Positions 16,567-24,923 of a stretch of 64,000 nt of DNA are shown piece by piece. The DNA lies in assembly GCA_003134655.1 (NCBI GenBank), contig PLBY01000161.1, positions 62,001-126,000 of the forward strand. The letters are read 5' to 3'. The notes below the pieces were generated by a model. The model ran no database searches. It was not told the DNA's origin and was given only the letters and a program-made list of their open reading frames with translations. Numbering within the stretch: position 1 is the first letter of the stretch; every line of letters starts with the position of its first letter. Origin of the DNA: Acidobacteriaceae bacterium. Lineage in GTDB: Bacteria > Acidobacteriota > Terriglobia > Terriglobales > Acidobacteriaceae. Made by a program: the position numbers and the translations under genes.

Positions 16567-19131
16567 TCAGTGGGCGGACCTGCCTCGCACGGTGAGTTCG
16601 GCCTCTGCCGGCACATCTGCCAGTGTCATGTGCAGAGCGTGCTGCTTTGCGTCATAGGTCGTTTTCAGGGGATACGTGCTACTGGAGAACTTCGCCTCGG
16701 CGTGGGCCGACGGCCAGTCGTAAATCACCACCTCGAAAAACTTCCACCAGGGAACGTATGAACCTTCGCGCGCGTGGAAGGTGAGACGGACTGCCTTGTC
16801 GTTGGACTCACAAGTAAAGCTCTGCCGCAAGTACTCGCCTTTCTGGTAGCGGAAGGTGTGGCCGTCGTCGAGATAGATGGAGCCGCTGCACTGCGGGCCG
16901 GGATAGACGTGCAGCTCGAGTGGGCCCTTGGGCGTTTCGTCCGTGTTCTGGATCAAGGGTTGGGTCGGAATGATGCTTCCGGCGCGCACGTAGACTGGCA
17001 TGGTTTCGAGTGGAGGATGGATGGCACGAGGGTAGGTGACTTCCGCTCCAATGTTTTGGGCGGTGACGATCGCGGCGATCGGTGGCGATTGCGGGGAAGG
17101 CGGCGTCTTGAGCCCAGTCCAGAAGTCATACCACTCGTGAGTTTTCGGGAAGGAGACGGAGTAGTCGTCGAGGGTTTCGGCGAAAGGCGGAGGAGCGATC
17201 AGCAGGCTGGGGCCGAGCAGGAATTCGGTGTCGAGATGATCGAAGCCGCCGGAGTTGGGCGCGAAGATCTCGGGGTAGTCGAGAAACACGGGGCGCATCA
17301 TGGGAAGCCCGGTGCGCGAGGACTCGTCAGCGAGCGTGTAGATGTAGGGCAGCAGCTTGTACCGCGTTTCGATGTAGCGGCGGCGGATGGCTTCCTGTTC
17401 GGGTCCGTTGGCCCAGATTTCGTGAGGTTGCGTGCCTTTCGCGGCGTGGTCGCGGCAGAGCGGAGAGAAGGCAGCGAGTTGCACCCAGCGGGTGAGCAGA
17501 GCGGGCGGCGGCGAACTGCCGAAGCCGCCGACGTCGGCGCCGACCATGGAAACGCCGCTGACGCCGAGATTGAGCACCATCTGTGTGGCGAGACGAAGGT
17601 GGTTCCAGGTGGCGGAGTTGTCTCCGGTCCAGGTGAAACCGTAGCGCTGTCCTCCAGCATATGTGGCGCGAGTGAGGACGAAGGGGCGCTCGTCGGGGCG
17701 CAGCTTGAGCAGGCCTTCGTAAGTGGCGCGGGCGTTTTCGAGTCCGACGATGTTGTGAATCTCGGCGTGGGTGGCAGTGCGCGTGCTGAATCCGGACTCT
17801 TCGATGTGGTGAACCGTATCGAGCGGCATGGTCATGCCGGGTCCGTCAAAAACCGAGGGCTCGTTCATGTCGTTCCAGAAACCGGCGACGCCATCTTTCA
17901 CAAACTCGGTGTAGAGGCTTCCCCACCACTCGCGGGTTTGAGCGCGGGTGAAGTCGGGAAAGACCGCGGGGCCGGGCCAGACGATGCCGATGAAGTCGGT
18001 GCCGTCGGGATTCTTCACGAAGTGGCCGCTGGCTTCTCCCGTGTCGAAGGGGGAGTATCCCTGATTGGCGATATGCGCGATGTGCAGGTCGGTGATGGTG
18101 ACGAGATGGAAATGGTCTTTGCGCAGGTCGGAGACGAAGTCGGGAAAGTCGGGGAACGTTTTGGGATCGACGGTGAAGGGGCGGTTCTTGAGCTGGTAGT
18201 CGATGTCGAGATAAAGGACGTCGGAGGGAATCGCGTCGGCGCGGAGACGCTTCGCGATATCACGCGCCTGCGATTCGGGAGTGTAGCTGTAACGCGATTG
18301 CTGAAAGCCGAGCGCCCAGAGCGGAGGGAGCGGGGGCAGTCCGGTGAGATAGGCGTAGCTTTCGACGACTTGCTTCGGGGTGGGGCCGTAGAGGAAGTAG
18401 TAGTCGAGCGGGCCGCCTTCGGAGCCGAAGGCGATTGCGTCACGCGCCTGCTTGCCGAAGTCGAACCAGGTGCGCCAGGTGTTGTCGAGGAAGAGGCCGT
18501 ACGCGCGCGTGCCGCTGACGCCGAGGAAGAAGGGGATCGCTTTGTAGAGCGGGTCGGTGGATTCTTGCGGGCCGATGTCGGTATTCCACAGCGTGAAGGC
18601 CTGATTGCGGCGGTTGAACGATCCGGCCTTGTCGCCGAGACCGAAGTAGTTCTCGCCGCCCGGCATCTGCTTGGAGATGGTGAAGCCGCCGAGTTGGAAG
18701 CGTACGGGACGTCCCACGGCGTCGGCGGAGATAACGTTGCCGGCGAGATCACGGATTACGAGGCGGAGAGGCTTGCGCTCCACGCGGACATCGAGTGCGG
18801 CGGTGTGGAAGCCCACGGAGGCGTCGTCCTGGATCGGCTGCACGTCAGTGGATTTTGTGCGCGCGGCAGGAAGGACTGCCCAGGAAGCGTCTTCGGGGAG
18901 AGCGCCCGGAGCGATGCGCACGCGGATGATGTCGTCGCGGAGGGCAGTAATGCGCAGAGTTGCGGAGCCGGCCTGGATTTCAATGCCGTCCCGCAGGGGC
19001 TGGGAAGCGGTTACGGCGTCGATCGCCATTGCCGTCTGAGAGGAAGATGAGCTCTGCGCGGGCGCTGCAGCGGGCGCAAGAAGTGCGATACCCAGCAAGG
19101 AAAATAGGACTGATCGAGATGAGAATGTCAT
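16567..19131 (-). CDS. Secreted glycoside hydrolase family 31 (alpha-glucosidase/xylosidase-like)
   Basis: The product is 854 residues from ATG 19131, picked because a signal peptide follows at once (SVLFSLLGIALLAPAAAPAQ). An N-terminal beta-sandwich precedes the TIM barrel. GFWNDMNEPSVF (about 413-424) is the GH31 signature with the nucleophile Asp; WTGDNSATWNHLR (about 500) carries the acid/base Asp; GADVGGFG (about 530) is the next conserved box. C-terminal beta domains follow (PVYVRAGSIIPTQP). GH31 enzymes release glucose or xylose from alpha-linked sugars; the exact bond is not readable. Export suggests action on outside polymers, in line with the OprB porin elsewhere in the window. Confidence 0.88.
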   Translation of the reverse strand: MTFSSRSVLFSLLGIALLAPAAAPAQSSSSSQTAMAIDAVTASQPLRDGIEIQAGSATLRITALRDDIIRVRIAPGALPEDASWAVLPAARTKSTDVQPIQDDASVGFHTAALDVRVERKPLRLVIRDLAGNVISADAVGRPVRFQLGGFTISKQMPGGENYFGLGDKAGSFNRRNQAFTLWNTDIGPQESTDPLYKAIPFFLGVSGTRAYGLFLDNTWRTWFDFGKQARDAIAFGSEGGPLDYYFLYGPTPKQVVESYAYLTGLPPLPPLWALGFQQSRYSYTPESQARDIAKRLRADAIPSDVLYLDIDYQLKNRPFTVDPKTFPDFPDFVSDLRKDHFHLVTITDLHIAHIANQGYSPFDTGEASGHFVKNPDGTDFIGIVWPGPAVFPDFTRAQTREWWGSLYTEFVKDGVAGFWNDMNEPSVFDGPGMTMPLDTVHHIEESGFSTRTATHAEIHNIVGLENARATYEGLLKLRPDERPFVLTRATYAGGQRYGFTWTGDNSATWNHLRLATQMVLNLGVSGVSMVGADVGGFGSSPPPALLTRWVQLAAFSPLCRDHAAKGTQPHEIWANGPEQEAIRRRYIETRYKLLPYIYTLADESSRTGLPMMRPVFLDYPEIFAPNSGGFDHLDTEFLLGPSLLIAPPPFAETLDDYSVSFPKTHEWYDFWTGLKTPPSPQSPPIAAIVTAQNIGAEVTYPRAIHPPLETMPVYVRAGSIIPTQPLIQNTDETPKGPLELHVYPGPQCSGSIYLDDGHTFRYQKGEYLRQSFTCESNDKAVRLTFHAREGSYVPWWKFFEVVIYDWPSAHAEAKFSSSTYPLKTTYDAKQHALHMTLADVPAEAELTVRGRSAH

Positions 19132-19199
19132 CGGTAAAGGCTTTCCAGTAACGATTTTCCTGAGAACAAACATCATACACACCGACGGAAGGCGTGGCG

Positions 19200-19323
19200 G
19201 GTCGTTGTCGGCTGGTGCACTCCAGCTCAGGGTCACCGGCTGTCCCTTCGAGACCGTCCAAGGATTAGCCGTGAAGCTGGCGTGCTCAAGGTGAAACCGC
19301 CGGAGCGAAGCCCAAGGGAACAA
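19200..19323 (-). pseudogene. Relic of a bacterial Ig-like domain
   Basis: In frame with and upstream of the GH31 gene, the translation reads SFTANPWTVSKGQPVTLSWS, the typical first strands of the Ig-like repeats of acidobacterial secreted proteins. The fold then stops after about 22 residues and joins unrelated sequence. It looks like the remnant of a larger gene, or a fused former upstream domain lost from GH31. Confidence 0.3.
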
Positions 19324-19349
19324 AAAAGCCCACTTACGTGAGCTTTTTC
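19322..19349 (-). terminator. Hairpin terminator, possibly bidirectional
   Basis: AAAAAGC (19323-19329) pairs with GCTTTTT (19342-19348), with an inner CAC/GTG helix and a TTAC loop. The A and T runs on both sides would give a U-tract on either strand. It lies downstream of the leftward gene at 19505. Confidence 0.5.
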
Positions 19350-19504
19350 GTGTATGAAGCCCGTCTCAGAGAGCGCATAGGGCTGTTGGACTGAGGTCTT
19401 ACGGTCGGTTCCTGCCGAGCTTCACGTCTCTGGATGTTGCCCCTCATTGGGGCAGCCAGAAGGCCGGGGTGAAGCTTATTTCGTCCCTTGAGTTGTTTGA
19501 TGAA

Positions 19505-19720
19505 TCAGGAGGTCGATTGGTCGCGGAATAACGCTTCAAGGCGGGAGCGTTCGCTGGCCTTTTCCCGTACCAAAGCACCCATACACAATTTGCAAAGCTG
19601 TTGTTTTCGACTCACTAGATTGCCTTTGCCTCCCAGGCACACTACACAAACTAAGCGACTACATCGGTCGCATCTAGTCCTTCGACCGGTCTCAAGTCCG
19701 CAAATCTCGCAATCAACCAT
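19505..19720 (-). CDS. Small Cys-rich (four CxxC) protein
   Basis: The 71-residue frame reads with CEIC (4-7), CDRC (17-20), CVVC (25-28) and CKLC (43-46), then a basic/acidic helical tail (VREKASERSRLEALF). Four evenly placed CxxC pairs suggest a cross-brace zinc domain holding two metals. A terminator-like hairpin follows at 19322-19349. No family is recognised. The 19351-19504 stretch downstream holds no other gene that I can see. Confidence 0.5.
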   Translation of the reverse strand: MVDCEICGLETGRRTRCDRCSRLVCVVCLGGKGNLVSRKQQLCKLCMGALVREKASERSRLEALFRDQSTS

Positions 19721-19781
19721 CGGTTTGCGACTCTATCGCTGCTGGGTAGGTATGTCAAAAGCGTAATTCCGGAGAAAGCAC

Positions 19782-19822
19782 TTGACAAGGAATCTAGCGC
19801 GGTATATTTAACCGTATAGTTA
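19782..19822 (+). promoter_or_regulatory. Promoter and operator of the ArsR-AHSA1 operon
   Basis: TTGACA (19782-19787), a 17-base spacer and TATTTA (19805-19810) form a good sigma-70-type promoter (TATATT with 15 bases is an alternative). TAAC-CGTATA-GTTA (19809-19822) is an inverted repeat overlapping the end of the -10 region, well placed for the ArsR protein encoded next to repress its own operon. Confidence 0.55.
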
Positions 19823-19847
19823 TTTAACTGAATGGCTTACTAACATC

Positions 19848-20225
19848 ATGAATGATCGATTGAGCGAAACCTTCGGAGCACTGGCGGATCCCACGCGGCG
19901 GGCGATTCTGGCGCGGCTGGCGTCGGGGGAGGCATCGGTGACGGAGCTGGCGTCGCCCTTTGCGATGAGCATGCCCGCGATTTCCAAGCATCTGAAAGTG
20001 CTGGAGCGGGCAGGGCTGATCGCGCGTGGGCGCGAGGCGCAGTGGAGGCCCTGCCGGCTGCGGGCCGCTCCGCTGCAGGATGTGGCGAAATGGGTGGATC
20101 ACTACCGCCGATTCTGGGAGGAGAGTTTCGACCGGCTGGATGACTATCTGCAGGAACTGAAAGCGCAGGATTCGAAGAACAAAGCGAAGGAGAAGAAGCA
20201 TGTCCGCACAAAAAGAAAAGACTAG
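19848..20225 (+). CDS. ArsR-family repressor
   Basis: The 125-residue winged-helix protein has the usual opening (FGALADPTRRAILARLASGE), recognition helix region MSMPAISKHLKVLERAGLI and wing GREAQWRPCRL. The metal-site ELCVCDL motif of ArsR/SmtB metal sensors is absent, as in the subgroup that pairs with SRPBCC proteins. The Lys-rich tail (KNKAKEKKHVRTKRKD) overlaps the next gene by 26 bases, so translation is coupled. It likely represses from the inverted repeat at 19809-19822. Confidence 0.88.
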   Translation: MNDRLSETFGALADPTRRAILARLASGEASVTELASPFAMSMPAISKHLKVLERAGLIARGREAQWRPCRLRAAPLQDVAKWVDHYRRFWEESFDRLDDYLQELKAQDSKNKAKEKKHVRTKRKD

Positions 20226-20697
20226 CGCTGCGATGGAATCTTCGGAATGGGATTTGGTGATGACGCGCGTGTTCGACGCGCCCAGAGAGCTGGTGTTCAA
20301 GGCATGGACCGACACCAAACACGTGGCGCAATGGTGGGGACCGAAGAGGTTTACGAATCCTGTGTGCGAAATGGATGTGCGGCCGGGGGGAGCGATACGC
20401 ATCCACATGCGGGCGCCGGATGGCGTGGTGTATCCGATGACGGGCGTGTTTCAGGAAATCGTCGTGCCCGAGCGGCTGGTGTTTGTGAGCAGCGCACTGG
20501 ACGACAAAGGCAACTCGATGTTCGACGTGCTGAGCATCGTGACTTTCGCAGACCAGGGCGCGAAAACCGCACTGACTTTGCAGCTTCGCGTGATCAAGGC
20601 AACCGCGGTGGCTCCGCAGTATCTCAAAGGGATGGAGATGGGGTGGACGCAGAGTTTGGATCGGCTCGGCGAGCATCTGGCGACGGCGCAAGAGTGA
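20200..20697 (+). CDS. AHSA1/SRPBCC-domain protein
   Basis: The 165-residue protein has the AHSA1 signature: TRVFDAPRELVFKAWTDTKH, VAQWWGPKRFTNPV, and the late helix MEMGWTQSLDRLGEHL. SRPBCC folds have a deep hydrophobic pocket for a small ligand; the ligand is unknown. The start at 20200 has GAAGGAG just upstream and lies inside the ArsR gene. ArsR-AHSA1 pairs are widespread, and the pair likely responds to a small molecule. Confidence 0.85.
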   Translation: MSAQKEKTSAAMESSEWDLVMTRVFDAPRELVFKAWTDTKHVAQWWGPKRFTNPVCEMDVRPGGAIRIHMRAPDGVVYPMTGVFQEIVVPERLVFVSSALDDKGNSMFDVLSIVTFADQGAKTALTLQLRVIKATAVAPQYLKGMEMGWTQSLDRLGEHLATAQE

Positions 20698-20840
20698 GGG
20701 CCAGGCATGGGCTCACAGCCGGGTTGCGGGGAGATGGATGATCGTGCATGAGCATAGCTCGGTGCCGTTTGATCCGGAGAAGTTGAGACGGTGTTCACGG
20801 TGGAGTAGGTCTGTGTTAGCAACCATGCGAGGTCCGTGCC

Positions 20841-20891
20841 CCGGCGCGCTCGCTTCGCTCGCTGGACGGGCGAAGGCGCCCGTCCCCACAT
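20841..20891. repeat. Hairpin element ending CCCCACAT
   Basis: A GCGCTCGC-type hairpin is followed by GACGGGCG/CGCCCGTC and the end GTCCCCACAT. The same end occurs at 30352-30361, 33503-33512 and 43877-43886. Confidence 0.45.
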
Positions 20892-20915
20892 GTTTCGTGC
20901 TCGTCCCTACACGAT

Positions 20916-21770
20916 CTAGCCTCGCAACAACGGACGCGTTAGGCACGTGGGGCCGCCGCTGCCGTTGATGCAGAGTTCGCTGCCGGAAAAGGTGCGGACA
21001 TCGAATCCGGCTTGGCGAAGGCGATCGTTCGTTTTGTGGTTCTCTTCGATCGCGAGGAGACGTTTGCCGCCAAGCGCTAGTACGTTGCAGGCTAACGTGT
21101 CGCGTTCGGAATCGTCGATCTGGATGAATTGAAATCCGCGGGACTTCAGCAGTTCCACTGTTTCGACTGCGAGCCAGGGGAGATCCACCAACGCAGTGTG
21201 TTCGTCGAGCAGGCTGATTAACGACATCAGATGCAGGCAGGCGGATGGACCGGGGCCGTAGGGGAGCGGGGCGGAGAGAACGTCGACGCCTTTGGGTGCG
21301 AGAAGATCGCGCAGCTGCGCGATGCCGGCGGAGTTCGTGCGGTAGCCGTGGCCGACGAGCAGAGTCTTGGAGTCGAGCCAGAGAATGTCTCCGGCTTCGG
21401 TGGTGCCGGGTCCGATGACCTTGCCGAGCGTGGGAATCGCAACCTGCAAGCAGCAGGCATTGTGGTGCTGGCCTTCGAAGACGCGATTGGGTTTGCCGGG
21501 GCGCATGACGATCAGGCCGAAATCGGTGGCGAGAGAGGAGTCGTGGGTGTAGGCGGCGTCGAGAGAGAGTTCCGGCGCGGGTGCGAGTTCGAGGACTTCG
21601 GCGCCGGCCATGGTGAGTTCGCGGCAAAGTGTGTCGTGCTGCGCCTGAGCTGTGGCGAAGTCGGGGGTGTGGTGAAAGCCGAGATCGTGCCAGCGCGCGA
21701 CGCGGTCCGGCTGGCCCCATCCTGCGGTGCGGGGCGAGCACACCAGCACGCGTTGGAGCGGGGCGACCAT
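20916..21770 (-). CDS. Dimethylarginine dimethylaminohydrolase/arginine deiminase-like hydrolase
   Basis: The 284-residue product belongs to the guanidino-group-modifying superfamily. DAAYTHDSSLAT carries the substrate Asp, TEAGDILWLD the Glu-x-Asp pair, VGHGYRTN the conserved Gly-His-Arg turn, ACLHLMSLIS the catalytic His, and GSGGPTCLTRPL the catalytic Cys near the C terminus. DDAH enzymes split methylarginine into citrulline and dimethylamine; other members act on arginine or glycine donors. No arginine pathway genes are near, so the substrate is open. It is convergent with the ArsR operon. Confidence 0.75.
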   Translation of the reverse strand: MVAPLQRVLVCSPRTAGWGQPDRVARWHDLGFHHTPDFATAQAQHDTLCRELTMAGAEVLELAPAPELSLDAAYTHDSSLATDFGLIVMRPGKPNRVFEGQHHNACCLQVAIPTLGKVIGPGTTEAGDILWLDSKTLLVGHGYRTNSAGIAQLRDLLAPKGVDVLSAPLPYGPGPSACLHLMSLISLLDEHTALVDLPWLAVETVELLKSRGFQFIQIDDSERDTLACNVLALGGKRLLAIEENHKTNDRLRQAGFDVRTFSGSELCINGSGGPTCLTRPLLRG

Positions 21771-21880
21771 GGAGTGGCCGTTGAAGGCAATGCCGGTTTC
21801 GGGTGTGGTGGGCAGTGGGTGCCTCCTGTGATGGCAGCATTCTAAGGCGCGCGCGCCTGATTTCCAACCGACAGGAGATC

Positions 21881-21918
21881 TTTAACCACTAAGGACACGA
21901 AGGTTCACGAAGGAAATC
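21881..21918. repeat. AACCAC(T)AAGGACAC-type intergenic repeat
   Basis: TTTAACCACTAAGGACACGA with GGTTCACGAAGGAAA following is nearly identical to 60752-60790, and related in its first half to 24846-24860. Confidence 0.55.
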
Positions 21919-21952
21919 CTGCGGAGTTCGGGTTCGTGACACTTTCGAGCGT

Positions 21953-22705
21953 TTACTCCGACGCCGCGAATTCGACGTGGGCGTCTTCGGGCGGCATCAG
22001 GTCGCGCACGGTGTGGTCGTCTTTGTCTTTGCTGTGAGCGCTGCGCTTGTGCAGCCAGTGCTTGAGGTGTTTGCGGGATGCGGGGCTGAGCTTCGAGAAG
22101 AACAGTCCGGCGCGGCCTTGATCGCTGGCCCAGATCACATCGGCGTGTCCCTGCAGCGTCACCTTGGTGCCGGGCAGGACGCAGCGGAAGGCCAGGTTCG
22201 AGGCGATAGGGACAGTTTCGGTGGCCTGCACGGCGAGTCCGTGTTCACCGATGTCGATACTGACGCCGGGAATCGTTCCATTTTCCAGGTCCAAATAGAC
22301 CAGTGTCTTCACATCGTAACGAGTGGCCTTGCGGCGGTTTGATTTCCGCGATTGTTTTTCGTCTTTGAGCGCTTCCTTGATCTGCTCGGGCTCGACAGGG
22401 CGATACAGGATGCGGCTGGCGCCAGACTGGAAGGCCTGTCCCGTGCCGGGCCATGCGCGGCAGGCGATCGCCAGTAGCGTTGGCTTCTGGATGGGCGGCA
22501 GGAGCGAGGCCATGCGGATGACTTCATCGGCGCCGGGCAAATCAAAATCCACAATGAGCGTCGAGCATTGGCCGGTCATGACCATTTCGAGCGCCGCCTG
22601 CCCCGAGGGGCAGTTAACCAGTTCGATATCAAGCTCGTCGAGGGTAGTTTTCAGCGTTTGAAGAGATCGCTTGTCGCTACACAAAATTGCTGCAGACTGG
22701 GGCAT
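21953..22705 (-). CDS. Receiver-like and PilZ two-domain protein
   Basis: The 250-residue protein has an N-terminal receiver-like fold (AAILCSDKRSLQTLKTTLDE, acidic strand end LIVDFDLPGADEV near residue 54, and a final RPVEPEQIKEAL helix). A PilZ domain follows: RRKATRYDVKTLVYLDL (RxxxR) and SIDIGEHGLAV (DxGxxG variant of DxSxxG). The usual Lys of the receiver is replaced (ILYRPVEP), so phosphorylation is uncertain. The tail is charged. It likely links c-di-GMP binding to an unknown output. It is divergent from hslV, 156 bases away. Confidence 0.72.
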   Translation of the reverse strand: MPQSAAILCSDKRSLQTLKTTLDELDIELVNCPSGQAALEMVMTGQCSTLIVDFDLPGADEVIRMASLLPPIQKPTLLAIACRAWPGTGQAFQSGASRILYRPVEPEQIKEALKDEKQSRKSNRRKATRYDVKTLVYLDLENGTIPGVSIDIGEHGLAVQATETVPIASNLAFRCVLPGTKVTLQGHADVIWASDQGRAGLFFSKLSPASRKHLKHWLHKRSAHSKDKDDHTVRDLMPPEDAHVEFAASE

Positions 22706-22861
22706 GAGTTACAAAGTACGGGCTGGGGCGAGGCGGGTAAATGTCACAGCGGTAATCTGCGGAGTGGTTACCGAAGCACTCTATAAATAGCGGAAAATAC
22801 TGGTGTTAGCGGGCCACTGGGGCCTGATGGGCAGGCGCTGTTATAATCAAGAATTGCGCTT

Positions 22862-23404
22862 ATGACTACGAAGCGACTGATACGATCCACGACAGTTTTG
22901 TCAGTCCGGCGGGACGGGAAGGTCGTCCTCGCGGGCGATGGCCAGGTCACGCTCGGAGAGTCGGTGATCAAGCATACCGCCAAGAAGATCCGGCGGCTGT
23001 ACAACGACAAGATTGTCGCGGGATTTGCCGGGTCGACGGCGGATGCGTTCACGCTGTTCAGCCGGTTTGAGGCGAAGCTCGAGCAGTATCACGGGAATTT
23101 GGGGCGGGGCGCCGTGGAACTGGCCAAGGACTGGCGCACCGACAAGTTTCTTCGCCACTTGGAAGCGCTGCTGCTGGTGAGCGATAAAGAACAGACGTTT
23201 CTGCTGAGCGGGCAGGGCGACGTGATTGAGCCCGACGGTGCGGTCGCGGCGATCGGCAGCGGCGGGCCTTACGCGCAGGCTGCGGCGCAGGCGCTGTCGG
23301 AGCATACGCAGCTTTCCGCCCGGCAGATTGCCGAGGAAGCAATGAAGATCGCGGGCAAGATGTGCATCTATACCAATGACAGGGTAACGATCGAGGAGTT
23401 GTAG
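22862..23404 (+). CDS. hslV: ATP-dependent protease subunit HslV (ClpQ)
   Basis: HslV is the proteasome-like peptidase ring of the HslUV protease in the cytoplasm. The 180-residue product includes STTVLSVRRDG, whose first Thr-Thr marks the mature N terminus, then VVLAGDGQVTLGESV and FAGSTADAFTLF. The first nine residues (MTTKRLIRS) form a short pro-segment before the catalytic Thr; many bacteria have only Met here. The ATG at 22862 is the only good start. hslU follows after 9 bases, so the two form an operon. Confidence 0.95.
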   Translation: MTTKRLIRSTTVLSVRRDGKVVLAGDGQVTLGESVIKHTAKKIRRLYNDKIVAGFAGSTADAFTLFSRFEAKLEQYHGNLGRGAVELAKDWRTDKFLRHLEALLLVSDKEQTFLLSGQGDVIEPDGAVAAIGSGGPYAQAAAQALSEHTQLSARQIAEEAMKIAGKMCIYTNDRVTIEEL

Positions 23405-23413
23405 TACAGATTT

Positions 23414-24835
23414 ATGGCCATCTACCTTCCCTCTTCCGCTGAAGAAGAACAGCTTGCGCTGGATGAACTGACTCCGCGCGAGATTGTGGTTGAACTCGAC
23501 AAACACGTGATTGGCCAGAAGGACGCCAAGCGCGCCGTGGCCATTGCCTTGCGCAACCGCATGCGGCGGCAAAAGCTCACTCCGGAACTCGCCGAAGAAA
23601 TTATCCCGAAGAACATCATCATGATTGGGCCCACGGGCGTGGGCAAGACGGAGATTGCGCGGCGGCTGGCGAAACTGGCGAATTCTCCGTTTCTGAAAGT
23701 CGAGGCCTCGAAGTTTACTGAGGTCGGCTACGTGGGGCGCGATGTCGAATCGATGGTGCGGGATCTGGTGGAGATTGCGATCGACAACGTGCGCGAAGAG
23801 AAACTGGAAGACGTTGCCGACAAGGCTGAACTGAATGCGGAAGAGCGGCTGCTGGATATTCTGTTGCCGCCATCACCTCCGCCGCGGGCCGACGGAAGTT
23901 CGACGACCGCGGGTGGCGTGGTGATTGATGGGAGCACGGCGTTGACGGAATCGTCGAGCCGGACGCGCGAGAAACTGCGTCAGCAACTGCGCGAGGGAAA
24001 GCTGGACGACCGCACGGTCGAGATTGACGTGCGCGAGCGCAATTTCCCGTCGTTTGAAATCCTGACCAACCAGGGCGTGGAGGAGATGGACGTCAACATT
24101 AAGGACATGTTGCCGAACATCTTCGGGCAGCGCACCAAAAAGCGGAAGATGAAGGTCAACGAGGCCTTCGAGTATCTGATTCAGGAAGAAGAGCAGCGGC
24201 TGATTGATATGGATCAGGTCACGCGGATGGCGATTGATCGCGTCGAGAACTCGGGGATCGTGTTCCTCGACGAAATCGACAAGATTGCCGGGCGCGAAGG
24301 CGGGCACGGGCCGGACGTTTCGCGGGAAGGCGTGCAGCGCGACATTCTGCCGATCGTCGAAGGCACGACTGTCAACACGCGCTATGGGATGGTGCGTACC
24401 GACCACATTTTGTTTATTGCTGCTGGCGCATTTCACGTGTCGAAGCCTAGCGACCTGATCCCCGAATTGCAGGGGCGGTTTCCGATTCGCGTCGAACTGC
24501 AGTCGCTGACCATGGAGGACTTCGTGCGGATTCTTACCGAGCCGAAGTCGTCGCTGGTGAAACAGTACACGGCTTTGCTCGAGACCGAGGGCGTGAAGCT
24601 GGAGTTCACGAAGGAAGCGCTGGATGAGATTGCGCACTTCGCCTTCCGCGTGAACGAGAGCACGGAGAACATCGGAGCGCGGCGGCTGCATACGATTATG
24701 GAGCGCGTGCTGGACGAGTTGAGCTTTGATGCGCCCGAGAAGAAGGGCGAGCACGTCACGATCGACGCGGACTACGTGCGCAAGATGCTGACCGACATCG
24801 TGAAAGATCAGGATCTGTCGCGGTACATTCTGTAA
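23414..24835 (+). CDS. hslU: ATPase subunit HslU of the HslUV protease
   Basis: HslU unfolds substrates and feeds them to HslV. The 473 residues match the family. LTPREIVVELDKHVIGQKDA opens the protein, Walker A is GPTGVGKTEIARRL (about 72-85), an intermediate I-domain rich in charged residues follows, Walker B is GIVFLDEIDKIAG (about 281), and the sensor-2 region is NIGARRLHTIMER. The C-terminal LSRYIL is the tail that docks into HslV. Confidence 0.96.
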   Translation: MAIYLPSSAEEEQLALDELTPREIVVELDKHVIGQKDAKRAVAIALRNRMRRQKLTPELAEEIIPKNIIMIGPTGVGKTEIARRLAKLANSPFLKVEASKFTEVGYVGRDVESMVRDLVEIAIDNVREEKLEDVADKAELNAEERLLDILLPPSPPPRADGSSTTAGGVVIDGSTALTESSSRTREKLRQQLREGKLDDRTVEIDVRERNFPSFEILTNQGVEEMDVNIKDMLPNIFGQRTKKRKMKVNEAFEYLIQEEEQRLIDMDQVTRMAIDRVENSGIVFLDEIDKIAGREGGHGPDVSREGVQRDILPIVEGTTVNTRYGMVRTDHILFIAAGAFHVSKPSDLIPELQGRFPIRVELQSLTMEDFVRILTEPKSSLVKQYTALLETEGVKLEFTKEALDEIAHFAFRVNESTENIGARRLHTIMERVLDELSFDAPEKKGEHVTIDADYVRKMLTDIVKDQDLSRYIL

Positions 24836-24845
24836 AAGCCCAATC

Positions 24846-24910
24846 AACCACAGAGGACACTGAGGACCCAGAGGATTTTTCTGAAAACTTCCTCTGTGTC
24901 CTCTGTGGTT
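24846..24910. repeat. Long inverted repeat (hairpin) after hslU
   Basis: AACCACAGAGGACAC (24846-24860) pairs perfectly with GTGTCCTCTGTGGTT (24896-24910); an inner CAGAGGA/TCCTCTG set strengthens it. It lies 10 bases after hslU and 13 before the aminotransferase ATG. It may limit read-through between the two genes. Related half-sites occur at 21881 and 60752. Confidence 0.65.
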
Positions 24911-24923
24911 TATCTTCTTGACT

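Noticed and set aside
16774..19050. 758-residue open frame opposite GH31
   Set aside because: It is antisense to a glycosidase with all motifs in place, and shows no domain likeness.
19351..19504. Possible small RNA gene
   Set aside because: Short hairpins exist, but no promoter or terminator pair on one strand could be shown.
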